Below are positions 1 to 11,926 of a stretch of 64,000 nt of DNA, in pieces. Origin of the DNA: Nematopogon swammerdamellus (lineage: Eukaryota; Arthropoda; Insecta; Lepidoptera; Adelidae); contig OX336345.1 of assembly GCA_946902875.1 (NCBI GenBank), positions 11,129,395 through 11,193,394 on the forward strand. The letters are read 5' to 3'. The notes beneath the pieces are model-generated. The model was not told where the DNA came from. It did not search any database and saw only the letters and a list, made by a program, of their open reading frames with translations. The translations under genes were made by a program, and so were the position numbers. Numbering within the stretch: position 1 is the stretch's first letter; each line of letters starts with the position of its first letter.

Positions 1-3000
1 ATAGAAAGCCCAATATCTGGCGTCGAGCTACCCTTAAGGTGGCTAATGACAGTTTACATGACATTATCACTGGCTACTTTTTACCGAATTTAAGGAGTTA
101 TCGATTAGTGATCCAAAGAAACGGTTTTACATTTTCCGTCTTCAGTTAGCCAACTAACCCTGATTCATGATATTTCCATTGATGGAAATTGAGGTATTGC
201 CATATTCTTGGGAAAAAATACCTACACCTCTTTTAGATTATTAGAACAGAAAATAAAATTATATTTACGTCATACATATTTTCTTTATTGACATTTAGTT
301 ATCAACATTAGACATTATCCTCGATTCATACATTACTAATTTATCTCATTAACTCCACAAACGGCTCACATTCATAAAGGCAGACTATGCATATAAGTAC
401 ATTACATATAAATAATACTTTCATGTAAATTTACAATTTATTATATTCAATTCAAAGGCAATAACAATCTCTTCATAAAATCCATCTTTTGTGAGAGCGT
501 TAACGTACAAAAAATTATAATAATAATTTGTAGACACCTAAAGGCGAAGGCAAAAACAAAAAAATAGCTTGATAACTAATTGAACATTCATAAAAGTGAA
601 ACAGTACAGTAGAGATTATGGTATATAATTCTCAGTCAGTTGATGCATACTGAAAATACACTGGTTATAATATTAATGCTGAAAACAAAGGAAGGAATTG
701 GTGTAATTTCATTGGGTAGATACTTATTATTATATCGTGACATTCTAGAAATTTTAATAATAAAAGAAATGTCGTATACATTTATTTTATTATTAATATT
801 ATTATATCGTTAGGTAATGTACCCATCTTAGAGAGAAGAGAATTCCAATAATTAGTTCTAAACATTTTGGCTTTGATTAATTTATGCAGAGTTATTTGTT
901 CTACCCTTGTATCAAGTAAGTAAATGTTTGTTATTGTCGTAAGTACTTGCCTAAATTAAAACAAAGTTCAGTCGCTATAGCTGCACCGAATAAATAAATT
1001 CAACTGACACTAACTCTTTCTTATATAAATAAACAGAAATAAATAGGACTTTAATAATAAGTGGCCACTGAAACGCTACAAAAATATATTTCTTTTGAAA
1101 TACAGGAACAACACTGTAGTTTATTTTTCTACTTTTGAACAATTTGACTTAACAACACAAATATTTCATTGGACACCGCTAATGTGGTACTTATACAATA
1201 CAATACAATGGCAGTGTTATGTAACTTATGTATGATTGTGCTGGACTTTCATATAAGCGGATTTTATTGAAAACATATTGACAAGTTCAAGCAGAGTTTA
1301 CTAACAACGGCAATAAGAATACTAAATAAAATATTTGTAAATAAATTATTGGTGACACTTGAATTTGCAACAGTTATTCAGTAATGCCTATGAAAAACAT
1401 TCAGATTTGAGTTAAAAGGTAAGTAAATAGTACCTATGAATTGTTATTCTACAAAAATTTTGAATAGATCAGAGATTGAGGCACTATTTACATTCAATCT
1501 ACAATGCAGCCAACATAAACTATTAATCAACTATTCATTATGTCTTTCTATATTTCCTGCCATGAAATCATCTCAGGCTATAATGTTCATATTTTAATTT
1601 TTAGATAACACTAATAGGTATTTAATTTTGTAAAACAGTTATATCCATCTGTTGTTAGAGTATGGTAGACAGGTACTTTGTTTCTCAATATAAGTTACTA
1701 AATTGGAAGTCAACATAAGTGTGACTAGGATGTCTATCTATGTTTCTTCAAACATAATAATAATATTATCAACTGAGTCACACATTTTGTTATTTAAAGG
1801 TACCTGTGAAACTAGTTGACTCTAGGTTGTTTAATTTCTCAGAAAGTTTTAACTTGAACATGGTTCATTGATTTCAGGGAGGTATATCTACATAACATTT
1901 ATGATTTTTTGTTGCAATAGCATTAACTTTGCTCGATGGAAAAATGTTTGCGAAAATGGGTTTATTTGTTCAGATTTTTTTATTTCTAAGAATTGATCTG
2001 CATTACAATTATTCCGAAATATTACATGCACACGGTGCTTATAAATTTATCTTCTTCTTTTTTTAAATAGTGGCATCCAAACGAATAGGAAATTCGTTTA
2101 TTACTGCCAGTATCCAGTGACGGCGCTGCACGGTATAAATTTGTGATTACTTATTATAATATAATAAAACAAAATAAATTTTAAAGGAACGAAGCATTTG
2201 AAGTTACTAGTTTGCATGCAGAAATTCTGGAATTCCATTATTTTTATTACAATTTGGACATATTTTTTTCATTCAAAACACTGTCAGTGTCACTGTCAAA
2301 CCACGAATTTAAACATTAGAATTTAGACTGTCGCGTCGCTAGATACGCAGCCATAATAAAATCACTGGTAAATATAAGACGGCAGGTAGTGAAAGTGGGG
2401 ACAATGAGTATGTGTATCAATTTACGGAACATGGTTTGTGTAAGAACTCTGCAATTATGTAAATACTGTGCCGTGATGCACTATGAATAAACACATTTCT
2501 TATTATTCTTTTTTCTTCTTGTTTACTGTTTTAGTAAGAGTGTTACAACAAGAGGTTTTTATTGTATTTCAGTGCAAACACTACAAACAATAAACAAAAT
2601 AACCAAAGTCTTCATTCCCTAAATGTGGAGCCTACATACACTGCTATACACATTTAAACATACATAATTACATATAGTAAATATGTTAATATGTACATAA
2701 TATGTACAATAAATTCTACCTCATCAATACTGACAAAAATATGCATGATTCATCAACTGTTGAATTGATCAGTGTATAAGTTATAATAAATTTAATCTTG
2801 TCACTATGTAAAAATATAGCTAAAATACATTTAATTAATTTCTATATAATTCTCATCCAAGGTGTTTATGAAATGTTGAACAGTTGCCGAGGAGAGAAAT
2901 AATTAACATTATTTAGAACTTTAATTAAAGGGCACTTTCTATATTATTAAATGTATTATATATAACAGTTTGAATTAGCATGTGTAAGTAGATTGATAGA

Positions 3001-3480
3001 TACAAATACTTTATTCTCCAAAAACACTTTATCTATACAAGCTGTTTATATGAGGTGCAAAGGCGGACTTACCCCTTACACAGATTTCTTCTAGTCAAGA
3101 ATAGTAATAAGTCCCAGTAAGTAAACACATGCACAAGAAATATTACAAAAATACATATAATAAATTCAAAATAATTTAAGCACTCCAAAATAAATGTCAA
3201 TATTATGTACTGAATGTATGATATCTATAAACAAGAACATACTTACCTATAGAAAATGGAATGACAAAACTTAATAGAATTCCTCAAAGAAATTTTATAT
3301 TAATTATTATATGCAACAAATTTTACCATAACTCGACAATGACATATCACAAAACCTTAATTTTTTTAATACTTATTAGGCAAGAAAATCATATCTACTT
3401 TCCAGTAAAAATATCCCCTGTTTCACAATAAATTCACAACAAATCTACTTTATTAGAAGTCTTAAAAAAATGAGTATTAT
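1..3480. other. AT-rich non-coding sequence
   Basis: No open frame with coding character, splice chain or recognisable repeat. It contains poly-T/A tracts, and a CAAAGGCGGACTTACCCC word at 3060 reminiscent of retroposon tails. It lies downstream of the POPDC gene. Confidence 0.6.
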
Positions 3481-3499
3481 TTATTTAAACTCATAGAGC

Positions 3500-3685
3500 A
3501 ACAGTGGCGGCTGTGGACAGGAAAACAGAGTGTGGAAGGACCACCCACCAGGTGGGACGACATCAAGTACGTCGGCAGAAAGCAGTGGTTCCGTACCGCT
3601 GAAGGCCGGGAGGACTGGAGGAAAATTGGAGAGGCTATGTCCAGCAGCGGACGCATATACACTGACCGACTGACTGTATGAAGAA
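3500..3685 (+). pseudogene. RTE-like retroelement C-terminal fragment
   Basis: The plus-strand frame reads PPTRWDDIKYVG, then WRKIGEAM, and ends at a stop after RIYTDRLTV. This is the pattern (RW-DDI ... W ... EA) found at the end of RTE-type endonuclease/reverse transcriptases abundant in Lepidoptera. Short and degenerate. Confidence 0.5.
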
Positions 3686-4986
3686 AAGAATTAAAGGCAT
3701 TATGTAAAATGTGCTTTTATCAACATACTGAGTATTAATAACAAACCAATTTGAAGGTTTATGTAGTGTGGACATTGTTCACCCGTTTACACAAACGAGA
3801 TCCCTCATATGAACTTTTTTGATGTTACGATTTTAATAATATTACCTACACTCATTTCAGTTACCATACACTTTACATAATGTTCTCGTATTTACACAAA
3901 CCTTTTGTTCTAACAATATCGTACACAAATAGTATAATATTACCATCAATGCAATACACCTACTAATAATCCACAACTACTTAAGGGATTATCTCATTAA
4001 TTATTATCTATGTCTATGCCTCTCTTTAAATTTTCATATCATTTATCACTTTATTGCATCCAACATTGTACGTACTGGACAGTAACATCCTACAAACCCA
4101 AATATAATATTGTGGTGCTTTCAAACGTTAATTGAGGAAATATATACTTGTCCAACAGTGAAAAATACAAAAAATTCTTATGAAATAAAGGCATTATGCC
4201 CACAAAATGAAGAGTTGTGACGTGCAGACGAACGGACGGACAGATTTGTTTTGTGTTTTTCCTTTGTTTCTGGTTGTTGTGTTTGTATGTTAGGGTATAT
4301 GTTTAGAATAATGCTTGTGTTATGTACTGGGCCTGACTTAAAATCAGCGTCCCTCTCACCGTCTCCCAGGCTTGGTGATGGATGAGGGACAAAGGCTGCG
4401 TCAGGTTCAATTTTTCTTGTCTGTATTGTGTTTTTTGTATCTACATGTACAATATTGTATCTAGATGTACAGTATTGGACGAAAGAAATAAAAAAAAACA
4501 ATTAATTTAATTTCATATGAGTCATTGTAAATTCTACACTATCAATTTGTATGCAATAAAGTGCAATAACACAACCGTGCACGGCATTACATACAGATAT
4601 GAGCCGACTGTTACACTAAAAACCAGAATTTAACATTTCACTCCCGTTTTCAGTTAGAAACTGGATAAATTGTATGTATATGAACACCTTTATTTTCCAA
4701 TTGGATGCAATTACAAGTGAAAACTCGTGCCTTTATTCCACCAGTCTTTCCTTGATAGATATATACACATTACTTTGGCATACAGTAATCTACGTCCCCG
4801 TAATTTGTGTACCATATCGTTCTATGTTCTAACTTAATGCCGTCCTTTCAGTTCTTATTGGGTACACTTGAATCCCTGTTACACCAAAACTGAGCCTAAC
4901 ACCAATGTCAGAATCAGACCACTATACAATGATACAAAGGGAACTGTCACATTTGGTAGTAGTCTCTCAAACGCTTGTCTCAGAGG

Positions 4987-5115
4987 GGGTGCGGGCGCGC
5001 GGGCGCGCGGTGTGTGGCGCGTGCGGGCGCGGGGCGGCGCGCACGGCGAGGCGCGTCTCACACGGGCGTCTCGTGGTCCGCCTCCTCGATCCGACCGAGT
5101 CGCCACGCGTTCGGG
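4987..5115. other. Isolated GC-rich (CpG-rich) island
   Basis: About 130 bp of almost pure GC (GCGCGCGGGCGCGCGGTGTG and similar) in AT-rich DNA, open in several frames on both strands. It may be part of an untranslated exon downstream of POPDC, a promoter or a repeat; no splice signals or family similarity allow a choice. Confidence 0.4.
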
Positions 5116-5317
5116 TCACCCGCTGTTGATGTTCAAATACTTTAGAATTACATTTTAAAAATAGGACGCATGACTATGGAAGCAGACATGGTTAGTCAGA
5201 TCTCTACGCCTAGACCTGTAATGTAAGCTCAATATACACCTAGTTCCCACAGGAACCATCTGAGTGTTTGCTTTCAGTCTTATTGCAGAATGCTATTTCA
5301 ACCTTGTACACCGCCGG

Positions 5318-5425
5318 CATGGCATTCGTAACCCCCGCATACGACCGAATGTCCATGGGCGTCGTTAGACACCTTATGTGTGGCTCGGAGCCATATGTCG
5401 CGCTTTCAATAAAAAAAAAATAATA
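5318..5425 (+). repeat. LINE 3' tail fragment
   Basis: The CATGGCATTCGTAACCCC, GAATGTCCATGGGCGTCG and TATGTCGCGCTTTCAATA blocks plus an A-run match the 3' end of the element at 57175-57670. No coding part is retained. Confidence 0.7.
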
Positions 5426-5429
5426 AAAA

Positions 5430-6236
5430 ACACCAATGCATACAACTTTTCATCACTGTGTTTCCTTCACTGGAGCATATAAGTCATATTGAGTATGGTA
5501 AGTATTTTCCAGGGTTCCATAGCCAGTCTAGCTGGCTCAAACAAGATTATCTTCGTCATATATATAATGAATATATACACAATACTTTATTTGCAAATAA
5601 ATAGCTGCTACTTACAATGACGTATGATCACTTCAGGAAAGGTAATTCAAGGAACATAATTACGGCTAATACATACATTTATTTGTATATAAATTGTGCC
5701 TAAAAATTTAAAATATCTTTGTTGGAAAGCAGCGACAAGTATACTTAGCGAAAAACTTCCCATTGGCTTGCCGAATTTATGTTCATGTGCGCAAGCGAAA
5801 CTTTAACAAGCAAGCAAAATACTAGTGTTTACTTTTAAAGCAGACCTAAATAAAAAAATAAAAAATACAGTTCTTTTTTGCCCAATTTTAAATTGTTTCT
5901 TTTTAAACAATGCAATTTATAATAATTTTAGAAGCAGGCAGCAGGCATTTGTATAAAGCACTTTCAGGTAACCATGTCAAACTCAAAACTCCGACAAAGC
6001 GAAAGCTATATTGAACCTCGGCTGGTTCTCAACATTTCAAATAGCTATTCGTGACTTCTCACAATATTTAGGTTAAAAATTGAACATCGAGATGTTTAGA
6101 AGAAAAAAAAAACACAATCTAAATCACTGAACGCAGTAGACAATGGAAGCTGAATAGTTTGAAGGTATTAGCCACGTTTCAGCGACCTACCGTAGCGCTT
6201 GGAAAACACTCTATCAAAGGTATATCCTTGTATTTT
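5430..6236. other. AT-rich non-coding sequence
   Basis: Nothing recognised. If 6237-6320 is a true terminal exon, part of this would be 3' untranslated sequence. Confidence 0.5.
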
Positions 6237-6320
6237 TCATATTGATAGACAGAGAAGTGTCTTCACAGATGCATTCACGGCACTCAAGAGAGATGTGAGA
6301 GGGGTGAGGGCGGTGGGTCG
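6237..6320 (-). CDS. Alternative terminal POPDC exon (weak)
   Basis: A TACGTTTCCAG acceptor is followed by 27 codons in phase 0, beginning RPTALTPLTSLL, and a TGA. It would follow 7043-7119 without breaking the frame. Support rests only on phase and splice-site fit; there is no family similarity. Confidence 0.18.
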   Translation of the reverse strand, partial: RPTALTPLTSLLSAVNASVKTLLCLSI

Positions 6321-7042
6321 CTGGAAACGTACCGGTTGCGGTTAAAACTTATTTTACATATTTCACACGGACACGGCTCGACAAACTGATTGGGCAAAAC
6401 AACACACAACACAACAGCTTGAGCTCTTACCGCAGGAATAGTACTTTGGTATCCGCGGCAGCACTTCGAAACGGACAAACAAAATATAAACACGAGTGGA
6501 TTCACAGTCTACGTAGTCGATGCATTTTTCTACAATACAAAATTGTGGAGTGCACTCATTCCAATGTTATGGCCAGTATTGTGCGATAAATTATTACAAT
6601 ATTGATGAAAAAAAGGAAATTAATGAATATTCATGAAAAGAGATCTGTTTTAACAATCTGCAGTGTGTTCAAATATACTGGCGATTTGAACATAGTCCCT
6701 CCTTCATAATGATTATTAACTGCACTGTGATGTAACAAATCACAAATTCTTGAATTTTCGTAAAAATCTTCTTTTCCGTCAATACTGCAGGTTTTTAGAA
6801 GTGAAGTAAATTTAAAAATTTTGTAAAAACACTAAAGGTTATGTAAATTTAATCTTTTTAAAGAAAAAAGAAGAATTGTTAAAGCTTTGTAACATTTTTG
6901 CAGAGACTTCACATCGTCTCAAACTTAAAATTAACATTATAATTCTTATTATTTTATTATGAAAATGAGATTAGAAGAAAATTTTAATAATAGGGTGAAC
7001 AAAAAAGTGATGTAAGAAGAAAAGTAAAAGAAAAATATTTAC

Positions 7043-7119
7043 CTGGTTTGCTTGTTGGATTTCCTCTGGATTAAATCTTCGGACTGAGTTCGGGAATAAG
7101 GACACAGGATAGGGGTTCC
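7043..7119 (-). CDS. Alternative downstream POPDC exon (weak)
   Basis: This 77-nt segment also accepts the phase-1 donor of exon 9368-9503. A CCAATAAG acceptor precedes an open stretch encoding NPYPVSLFPNSVRR and ending EEIQQANQ, closed by a CAG-GTAAAT donor in phase 0. The splice signals fit, but the acceptor has a poor pyrimidine tract and the peptide has no recognisable feature. It could be an alternatively spliced tail exon or chance. Confidence 0.22.
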
Positions 7120-7835
7120 CTTATTGGAAAATATTGATAGACAAAATTAATTAATTGTACATTCCTTAACTACCTACATATTATGTCTCTAAAAAAATCC
7201 AAAACTATTTCTTAAGGTAGACATTTATTTAATTAAAGCATTACTTTATTTTAAAGCACTATTTAACTTGAAAGCATAACTCTGTCCATTTCATTCTGTG
7301 ATTTTGACAGAACTGCTCAAGGCTGATCTAATGTTCAGCATGATGGGCTCAAATCTTCCAAAAAGTATTCCACGCGGTCAGAATAGATATGTTACTTTTA
7401 ATGACTAGGCAATTATTAAAATAGATTTGTATAATGCCTCCTCTACGCATTGGTAATCGCAGGCAAATATTGTTGTGTTATCTCGCACTAACTAAGCAAT
7501 TAAGGGGAGATGAAACTAAAATATTTGCATGGGTGGCCAATGTGTAGTCGCGCCTTAAGATGACGAGGCAATACGAAACGAATTAAAGCAACCAGAATTT
7601 GTTTAAGGAAGAAGTAGCAAAGAATGAATATGTACAAATACTTAATAAGAGATTTATTTTGAATAAAAATATTCTCTAAAAGCGATTTGTTGATATTGAA
7701 AATGTAGATGTACAAAGGGCCTTTTGAAATAATAATAATAATAATAGAAATAAAAACTACAAAATAACTGTACATAAATAAAAATTACACATACAACCAT
7801 AGTTGCAAATGAAGGATAAAATATGAGATGGATGT

Positions 7836-7966
7836 TCAGCAAGGGTTCGGGGCGGAGACTGGCGGAGAGGAGAGGGGGAGGGGGTGCGCAAGGGCGGAGG
7901 AGAGGGCGGGGGGAGTCTGCGTCGCGCGCGGGGGCCCGCCGCCGCCCAGCAAGGGCGCATGCTCTT
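7836..7966 (-). CDS. POPDC: Candidate terminal exon of the POPDC gene (GC-rich, proline-rich)
   Basis: On the minus strand a long T-rich tract ends in GTGGCTAG and is followed by 131 nt that continue exon 9368-9503 in the correct phase (one base plus two). It encodes EEHAPLLGGGG, then a proline/serine/alanine-rich tail, and stops at TGA (7836-7838). About 43 codons stay open at high GC inside an AT-rich region. Supporting points are the splice phase, the pyrimidine tract and the base composition. Against it, the tail is low in complexity and resembles no domain. It competes with 7043-7119 plus 6237-6320, and both could be used as alternative 3' ends. Confidence 0.55.
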
Positions 7967-9367
7967 CTAGCCACGACAAACAAACAACGAAAATAACACA
8001 AAATGGAAATGATAAATGGCAACACAAGCACACAACATCAATGCACATACAAATGTGGCAAGAGATTTTATTTTACTTTCAGCTCTTACGATATATAGGT
8101 AATATGTAAGTACGTTTAAAATTTATATAAAAATAATAATATACTTTATAACGTTTCATACAAGTATAAAAGCTAAATGTATGTGAACATAATGGCTGAA
8201 ATTTAACATTTAATATAAACATTTAGTAATAGTAAAGACAACGATGTTCCTCAGTTTCATTTTCGTTTCAAGTTACGTCATCTGATGTGCTAGAGATATT
8301 ATTTAAAACAAAAATAATATTATAGCTCACCTAGCAGCTTCAAATTCGACAAGCCAGATACAGAACTACTTCTGGTACTACTGGTAGAAGGTACTAACAA
8401 AACATTGTGACTTGCGAAGTTTGTTTGTCAGTTCTTCTTCGCATTGAATTTAGAACTGGCGGAATTTTCGACATGTCCAAGCGTAGGTTACCTACCTGTG
8501 GATGAAATTATACAATAAACAATAAACAATAAACTTCTGTCAATGAAGGGTAATAGAAGGAAAATTGTTCAGGAAAATATCTAATAAATAAGGTAGCGAC
8601 CATACATTTTAAAATTAATTTAAAACATCAGAAACTTTATAGTCTCATATGTTAGGCATATTACAGAAAAGTATGTCCTTTGTTCAGCAAACAACATTTT
8701 CATCATATTCCGTAAAAACCAGTTTCACCATAAAGATAATGATTTGGCACAGTAGGTATCTACTGAACAATTTTTCTTTTCTACAGTTTTTTGTATGCAT
8801 ACAATTTTATTCAGATTTTGTTGTTACTATTCGCCGAAAACAAATTCAATCCCTTTTGGCTCTAGCGAGTATTTAAGGAATGATCAATTATTTACGATAT
8901 GACTTCCACTAAGAGAGAAAAAAATAAATAAAAACAAAAGGCGGTCCTAAAGAAAACGAAAATGAATTAATATTCGTACTCTACAAAATAATAAGATCAA
9001 AGATCATTCAACATAGAAGAGTAGATTTCAATAAAAGCCATAGAAGGGAATGCTGAAAATATTCTATTCTGCAGTCCTCATACTTTACTTGTTAGGGCTA
9101 CGTATACTCCACTTCGGATGCACATTTGCGATTGCAATTATTGGATCCCACTATCTTGTTTTTTTATTTTTCTTTAGAAGTTCTTTTATTTGTACAATGC
9201 GACTGGTATAGTATATGACTTTTATATTTAAAAACTCTGTTAAAGGAATAACATTTATAAATTACCAAAAGACAACAGGATGGAACGTCATTAAGGGAAT
9301 GAAGCCACGAAAGGAATGCAGAATAAAACGGTTTTCGTAGACGGCAGCACCGGGAGAGTATAATTAC

Positions 9368-9503
9368 CTTGAAGCTGTCGGTTGAGTAGAGCGGTGATGC
9401 CGGGCCCGTCGCCCGACTTCTTCACCACCAACATGGGCTTGTCCTCTCCCTCCTCATAGCTGTTGGGTAGGTGGCCGTTGCTAGCTGCCATGGTTTCGCT
9501 CAC
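9368..9503 (-). CDS. POPDC: Popeye domain-containing protein, C-terminal tail exon
   Basis: This 136-nt exon follows 15438-15578 in phase 0 and ends in phase 1. It encodes VSETMAASNGHLPNSYEEGE, then a basic, probably disordered tail ending ALLNRQLQ. Its GC-rich codon use matches the other POPDC exons and differs from the flanks. The acceptor is GTCGCAG and the donor AAG-GTAATT. Two in-frame ATGs lie at or near its 5' end, so an alternative internal start cannot be excluded, but the clean splice junction makes continuation from the Popeye domain the better reading. The intron separating it from the previous exon is 5.9 kb, of which 4.7 kb is the Transib element. No conserved domain is visible in this tail; C-termini of Popeye proteins vary between species. 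Confidence 0.85.
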
Positions 9504-9810
9504 CTGCGACATTTCATTACATCCTCTACTGAGGCGATGCGGAGTGTTCGCTTTCAACTGGCGTGAGGTGTTAGGGTTAAAAAAAGGTATTAACTGAATT
9601 TGACTATGGTGAGTACAAGGAAAAACAAGTCTAGGCCAACACTGCTGGCTGATGTTCAAAAATTAATGCACCTGGTTTTCATGTTATGCAATCCGACATA
9701 ATATGTCTGAACGTTTATGGGCCACACAGCAGTGATCAAAGTTGAAAAAATCCGAGTCAAATGTGAATTTTAGTCTAGAAAGAGGCAATTCCTAGTTTAA
9801 AGATAAAAAA

Positions 9811-10095
9811 ACCGGCCAAGTGCGAGTAGGACTCGCGCACCGAGGTTTCCGCACCACAAAAAAAACATTGAAAAAACACGTTTCTTGTATGGGATCCCCC
9901 CTTAATTTTTTACTTTTTCTATTTTTTTTATTATTTGTTGTTATATCCGCCATAACACATATTCTGTGAAAATTTCAACAAGCTACGTATTACAGTTCAA
10001 AAGATACAGCCCTCGGACAGACAGACGGACGGACAGACAGACAGACGGCAGCGTAGGCTTAGTAATAGGCTTCCGTACGGGATACGGAAACTTAA
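9811..10095 (+). repeat. Lepidoptera interspersed repeat
   Basis: It starts ACCGGCCAAGTGCGAGTAGG, then GACAGACGGACGGACAG and a CTTAGTAATAGGCTTCCGTA end. Diverged copy in the POPDC intron. Confidence 0.7.
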
Positions 10096-10540
10096 AAAAG
10101 CATTGAAATATTATGTGTCAAAATACATTCCGGAATATTAGGAGAGGTCGAGCGCGGGACTCTAAGGAGAATTAAATATAATAATTTATTAATAATAATT
10201 AATAATTAAATATAAGGAGAGGTCAATGCAGGCTACCTGACGCGGGCTTGACGCAAGCCGAAGCTGAGTCCGTTACCTGCTTTGTCAGAAAAACGTGTAT
10301 GACAAGCACACATTTGCGCGCTTTCAGCTATGTTGTCGAAAATTAAATAAAAATACAGATATTCCAAAAAATACTTTATCAATTTTTGTTTATAAAATTC
10401 CGCCAAATTTGAATGAATTTATAAAATTTTTTGCTGAATTTTTAACAGATTACCATTTAAGTGGTCTTCCTTAACAACCATAAGTGGTGTCAATAACTCA
10501 TTTTTGTTCAAATATGTCACCAACTTCTTTCTTACGACGG

Positions 10541-10663
10541 TATAATGCGCGGGACGGATCTCGGCGTGTCGTCGCCGCAGCGGGCGACCCGCCACGCACA
10601 TACACTATATAAGTACGGTGCGGGTGCGAGGGAGAACAATGACGAGCCGCTGCGGCGCCGGCG
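10541..10663 (+). mobile_element. GC-rich MITE, part left of the Transib insertion
   Basis: It starts TATAATGCGCGGGACGG and reads into the GC-rich arm and AT-rich centre of the same MITE family seen intact at 55128-55276. It is cut by Transib copy 1; the short remaining arm is at 15362-15394. Confidence 0.75.
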
Positions 10664-10699
10664 CACAGTGGGGCGATACCGTAAAAAATGGGACATAGG
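10664..10699 (+). repeat. Transib copy 1 left terminal inverted repeat
   Basis: It starts CACAGTGGGGCGATACC, followed by GTAAAAAAT and GGGACATAGG. It mirrors 15326-15361 with a few mismatches. The first seven bases equal the V(D)J recombination signal heptamer. Confidence 0.9.
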
Positions 10700-11031
10700 A
10701 TAATAAATTTTTTTTATTTTTATTTCTGAAATTTAAGTACGCTAAATTAATCTACCCATCATTAGAAATAACATTCATAGATTCATATTTTCTCATTTAA
10801 GCCTTATTTTTCGAGATATACCACTTTTTATTAATTTGTACTATGGAAATTGGGTAACTTTATTTTTTTTCTCGAAATGCTTAAAATAGCTAGACCCGTG
10901 GTTACTAAATAATGATTCCCCAAGTTAAAAAGATTATTACTGTGTAAAAACCGTATCCGACGACGTCCGACTTTTCCGTATAATGCCATTTTAATATTAT
11001 AATAACATTTATTCCTGCAAAGCTCACCTTT

Positions 11032-11300
11032 ATTCTTTTTTTTTTTTTTTATTGAAACTGACACGGTTGGCTACATCACCTACAACGTCCGTGATGTCAG
11101 CCCATAGCACCGGGTGAACTAGGTGCCATGTCAGTGCTTCCCCCTTTGATCGTGCCGGCTACACTGAACTGGTCGGAGAACACAAACTATTTACATAGCC
11201 GTTTCGACCGACGTTTCATTCAGTGCGGTGGTACCAACCGGGGCGGGTTAAACCCTACCACCAAGTAAGATTAGGAGGGAAGGGACCTACAGTTTTACGA
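11032..11300 (-). mobile_element. SINE copy nested in Transib copy 1
   Basis: It has a poly-T start at 11032 (the tail of a minus-strand retroelement), then sequence shared with 34511-34844 and, inverted, with 58600-58815. The GTGATGTCAGCCCATA, CATAGCCGTTTCGACCGA and ACCCTACCACC blocks are recognisable in each. It interrupts the 5' region of Transib upstream of the transposase start, and could be part of why this copy has a 1.2-kb leader. Confidence 0.65.
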
Positions 11301-11926
11301 GGAATCCGCTCGAATTACGAGGAATTCACTATATTCGTAACTTTCAGCTATATTCAAATAACAAATATTGTTTATTTGCATTGGATGTATATATTTGTAT
11401 TTTAATGGTAAATATATTTCTCCATATCACCTATATATTTGAACTTGATGAAAATGTTTAATTTTTTTTTTATTGAAAGCGCGATGGCGCTGATGCACCC
11501 AGAAGGTGACAAACGACGCCCATCTAATTAACTTTGTACTTTTAGTTTCATTGGTCTATTTTGATAATAATCTACGGAGCCGCTATTATCGGCTGCTATA
11601 CTTACTTATAATATCTCTTATAAATGCTTACCATTATATTAGGAATATTTTCAACTTCGCGAGGATTAGCGGATTAGGGATATTTATGTGAATTGTCACG
11701 TATTTCCATGAAAGCTCTCGAAGAAACAATTACACTGCATTGCTAATTGTTATCTACTTAACAAGGATTAACGATATACCAGGAATACTGCAAACTGTGC
11801 GAACTAATTAGCAGTATTCATTAGTGAACAACACAATCAATCTGGCACTCAGTCTGCTCCAGTCGTTTGCACGAGTCAGTCTTCCTACCCGTGCTTTACA
11901 TATTTAAAACTATTCAATACGAAAAC

